Below are positions 4,788 through 6,064 of a stretch of DNA of 6,064 bases, piece by piece (position 1 is the first letter of the stretch; every line of letters starts with the position of its first letter). This stretch comes from Synergistaceae bacterium (GTDB lineage Bacteria; Synergistota; Synergistia; Synergistales; Synergistaceae). The stretch is from positions 1 to 6,064 of the forward strand of contig JAISRP010000219.1 in assembly GCA_031273585.1 (NCBI GenBank), written 5' to 3'. Both the position numbers and the translations under genes were made by a program. The notes beneath the pieces were generated by a model that saw nothing but the letters and a program-made list of their open reading frames with translations, was not told where the DNA came from and ran no database searches.

Positions 4788-6064
4788 ATGGGGGACTATA
4801 TCGTAGAGTGCGAACACGTCGACAAATCATTTTTCGGGGTCAAGGTTCTGGACGACGTAAACTTTGACCTGAAGGCGGGGGAGGTCATGGCCCTCCTTGG
4901 GGAGAACGGGGCTGGCAAGTCGACGCTCGTCAAGATCCTAAGCGGCGTTTACACGAGGGACGGCGGCACGGTCAGGATCTTCGGCGCTCCCGTGGGGGAC
5001 CTCTCCCCGAGGGAGGCCAGGGACATGGGGATATCCATCATCCACCAGGAGCTGAAATTATGCTCTCACCTGACGGTGGCCGAGAACATCTTCCTCGGGC
5101 GGGAGACGGCGAGGGGCCTCATGCTCGCCAAGCGCGAGATGAGCGAGGGGGCGGCGGCGGTGCTGGGCAGGCTCAACATCGACATGGACCCGGACACCGT
5201 CGTGGGAGACCTCTCAGTCTCCAAGCAGCAGCTCGTCGAGATAGCGAAGGCGATCTCCACGAACGCCCGCATCCTCATCATGGACGAGCCCACGAGCGCT
5301 CTGACCGCCAAGGAGATAGACGACCTGTTCGGCGTAATCCGCAGGCTGAGGGACGAGAACGGAGTCGGCATAGTCTACATCTCCCACCGCCTCGACGAGC
5401 TTCAGCACATCGCCGACCGCGTGACCGTCATGAGGGACGGCAGGTTTATCCAGTGCTCGCCGTTCAGGGAGCTCTCTATGGCGGAGATAATATCCCTGAT
5501 GGTCGGGCGCGAGATCAGGGAGAAGTTTCCTCGGGTCGCCTGCGGGCGCGGCAGGAAGATATTCGAGGTTAAAAATTTGTCCGCCGGCAGGATGGTGAGG
5601 GACGTCTCGCTCGATCTCTACGAGGGGGAGATAGTCGGGATCGCTGGACTGATGGGCGCCGGCAGGACGGAGCTGACTCGCGCAATATTCGGGATAGACA
5701 GGAAGGATGGCGGACGCATCCTGCTGGACGGGACGGAGGTCCGGATCGACTGCCCCTCCGACTCGATCTCAGCCGGCATAGTGCTGGCCCCCGAGGATCG
5801 CAAGCGCGACGGCCTCTGCGTCAGGATGTCGGTCCGGGAGAACATAGCCCTGCCGAACCTGGAGCGACTCTGCGGGGCTGCGGGCGTCGTCGACAGGGCG
5901 GGCGAGGACGCGATGGTCGGGAAGACCGTGTCTGACCTCTCGGTGAAGCTCTCCAGTCCCGAGGTGGACGCCGGCAGCCTGTCGGGAGGCAATCAGCAGA
6001 AGGTCGTGGTAGGCAAGTGGCTCGCCAGGAACTCCAGGGTGATAATCTTCGACGAGCCCACCAG
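4788..6064 (+). CDS. Sugar ABC transporter double ATPase (RbsA/MglA type), cut by window end
   Basis: This cytoplasmic ATPase powers import of a sugar or related solute (CUT2 class) with a membrane permease and a binding protein. The 425 visible residues carry two ATPase domains on one chain. Domain 1 has Walker A GENGAGKST (38-46), Q-loop Gln87, a degenerate signature LSVSKQQ (142-148), Walker B ILIMDEPTS (162-170) and switch His200. Domain 2 has the family's altered Walker A GLMGAGRTEL (287-296, Arg for Lys), EDRKRDGL (336-343), a full signature LSGGNQQK (398-405) and Walker B ending DEPT at the window edge. About 75 residues are missing, compared with a usual 500. The GGTGAT ribosome site four bases before the ATG at 4788 favours that start; ATGs at 4782 and 4728 are in frame but less well placed. 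It is likely the first gene of its operon and diverges from the glycosyltransferase. The substrate is not visible; ribose, galactose, xylose, autoinducer-2 and nucleosides are all possible. Confidence 0.93.
   Translation, partial: MGDYIVECEHVDKSFFGVKVLDDVNFDLKAGEVMALLGENGAGKSTLVKILSGVYTRDGGTVRIFGAPVGDLSPREARDMGISIIHQELKLCSHLTVAENIFLGRETARGLMLAKREMSEGAAAVLGRLNIDMDPDTVVGDLSVSKQQLVEIAKAISTNARILIMDEPTSALTAKEIDDLFGVIRRLRDENGVGIVYISHRLDELQHIADRVTVMRDGRFIQCSPFRELSMAEIISLMVGREIREKFPRVACGRGRKIFEVKNLSAGRMVRDVSLDLYEGEIVGIAGLMGAGRTELTRAIFGIDRKDGGRILLDGTEVRIDCPSDSISAGIVLAPEDRKRDGLCVRMSVRENIALPNLERLCGAAGVVDRAGEDAMVGKTVSDLSVKLSSPEVDAGSLSGGNQQKVVVGKWLARNSRVIIFDEPT

Noticed and set aside
5060..5992. Frames on both strands overlapping the ABC ATPase
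   Set aside because: The ATPase frame has every expected motif through to the window end; the others are shadows.
1..6064. CRISPR array, tRNA, rRNA or insertion sequence
   Set aside because: No regularly spaced direct repeats, cloverleaf, rRNA-like stretch or transposase was seen.

Overview
The window is GC-rich bacterial DNA with compact genes, frequent AGG and ATA codons, and intergenic regions that hold AT-rich promoters and GC-rich hairpins. The gene set is two sulfhydrylases, an Rrf2 regulator, a sugar-type ABC ATPase and an HlpA-like glycosyltransferase. With the codon style, it fits an anaerobic or fermentative bacterium, perhaps Synergistota or a clostridial relative. That placement is an inference with low certainty, because there is no rRNA or other marker here.

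Positions 1-202 are non-coding. They hold a chain of short GC-rich palindromes (34-110) that looks like a dispersed intergenic repeat, then a perfect 21-bp hairpin (119-167) that probably ends the sulfur operon. Positions 203-2507 carry two minus-strand genes, cysK (O-acetylserine sulfhydrylase) followed by metY (O-acetylhomoserine sulfhydrylase). Both use sulfide: CysK makes cysteine and MetY makes homocysteine. A near-perfect sigma-70 promoter (2763-2790) drives them, followed by an unusually long leader of about 250 nt. Upstream on the same strand is an Rrf2-family regulator (2832-3269, start corrected to a GTG at 3269). It has its own promoter and its own intrinsic terminator, which overlaps the end of the gene.

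The most interesting item is the Rrf2 protein. It combines an IscR-like cysteine triad (C92, C100, C106) with a C-terminus, Asp-Tyr-Ser-Ile, that closely resembles the serine acetyltransferase tail that docks in the CysK active site. A CysK gene is its next neighbour. The two promoters share a similar AT-rich box (2744-2763 and 3328-3345). Together these suggest a local cysteine regulon in which the regulator may read both an Fe-S or redox state and CysK occupancy.

The right half has a minus-strand glycosyltransferase (3543-4514). Its leader holds a terminator-like hairpin inside a 15-codon reading frame that overlaps the gene start. Diverging from it on the plus strand is the first gene of a probable sugar-import operon. 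This is an RbsA/MglA-type double ATPase (4788 to the window end) cut off at its second Walker B motif. The 273-nt divergent region holds a candidate promoter for each side and an 8-bp inverted repeat between them.
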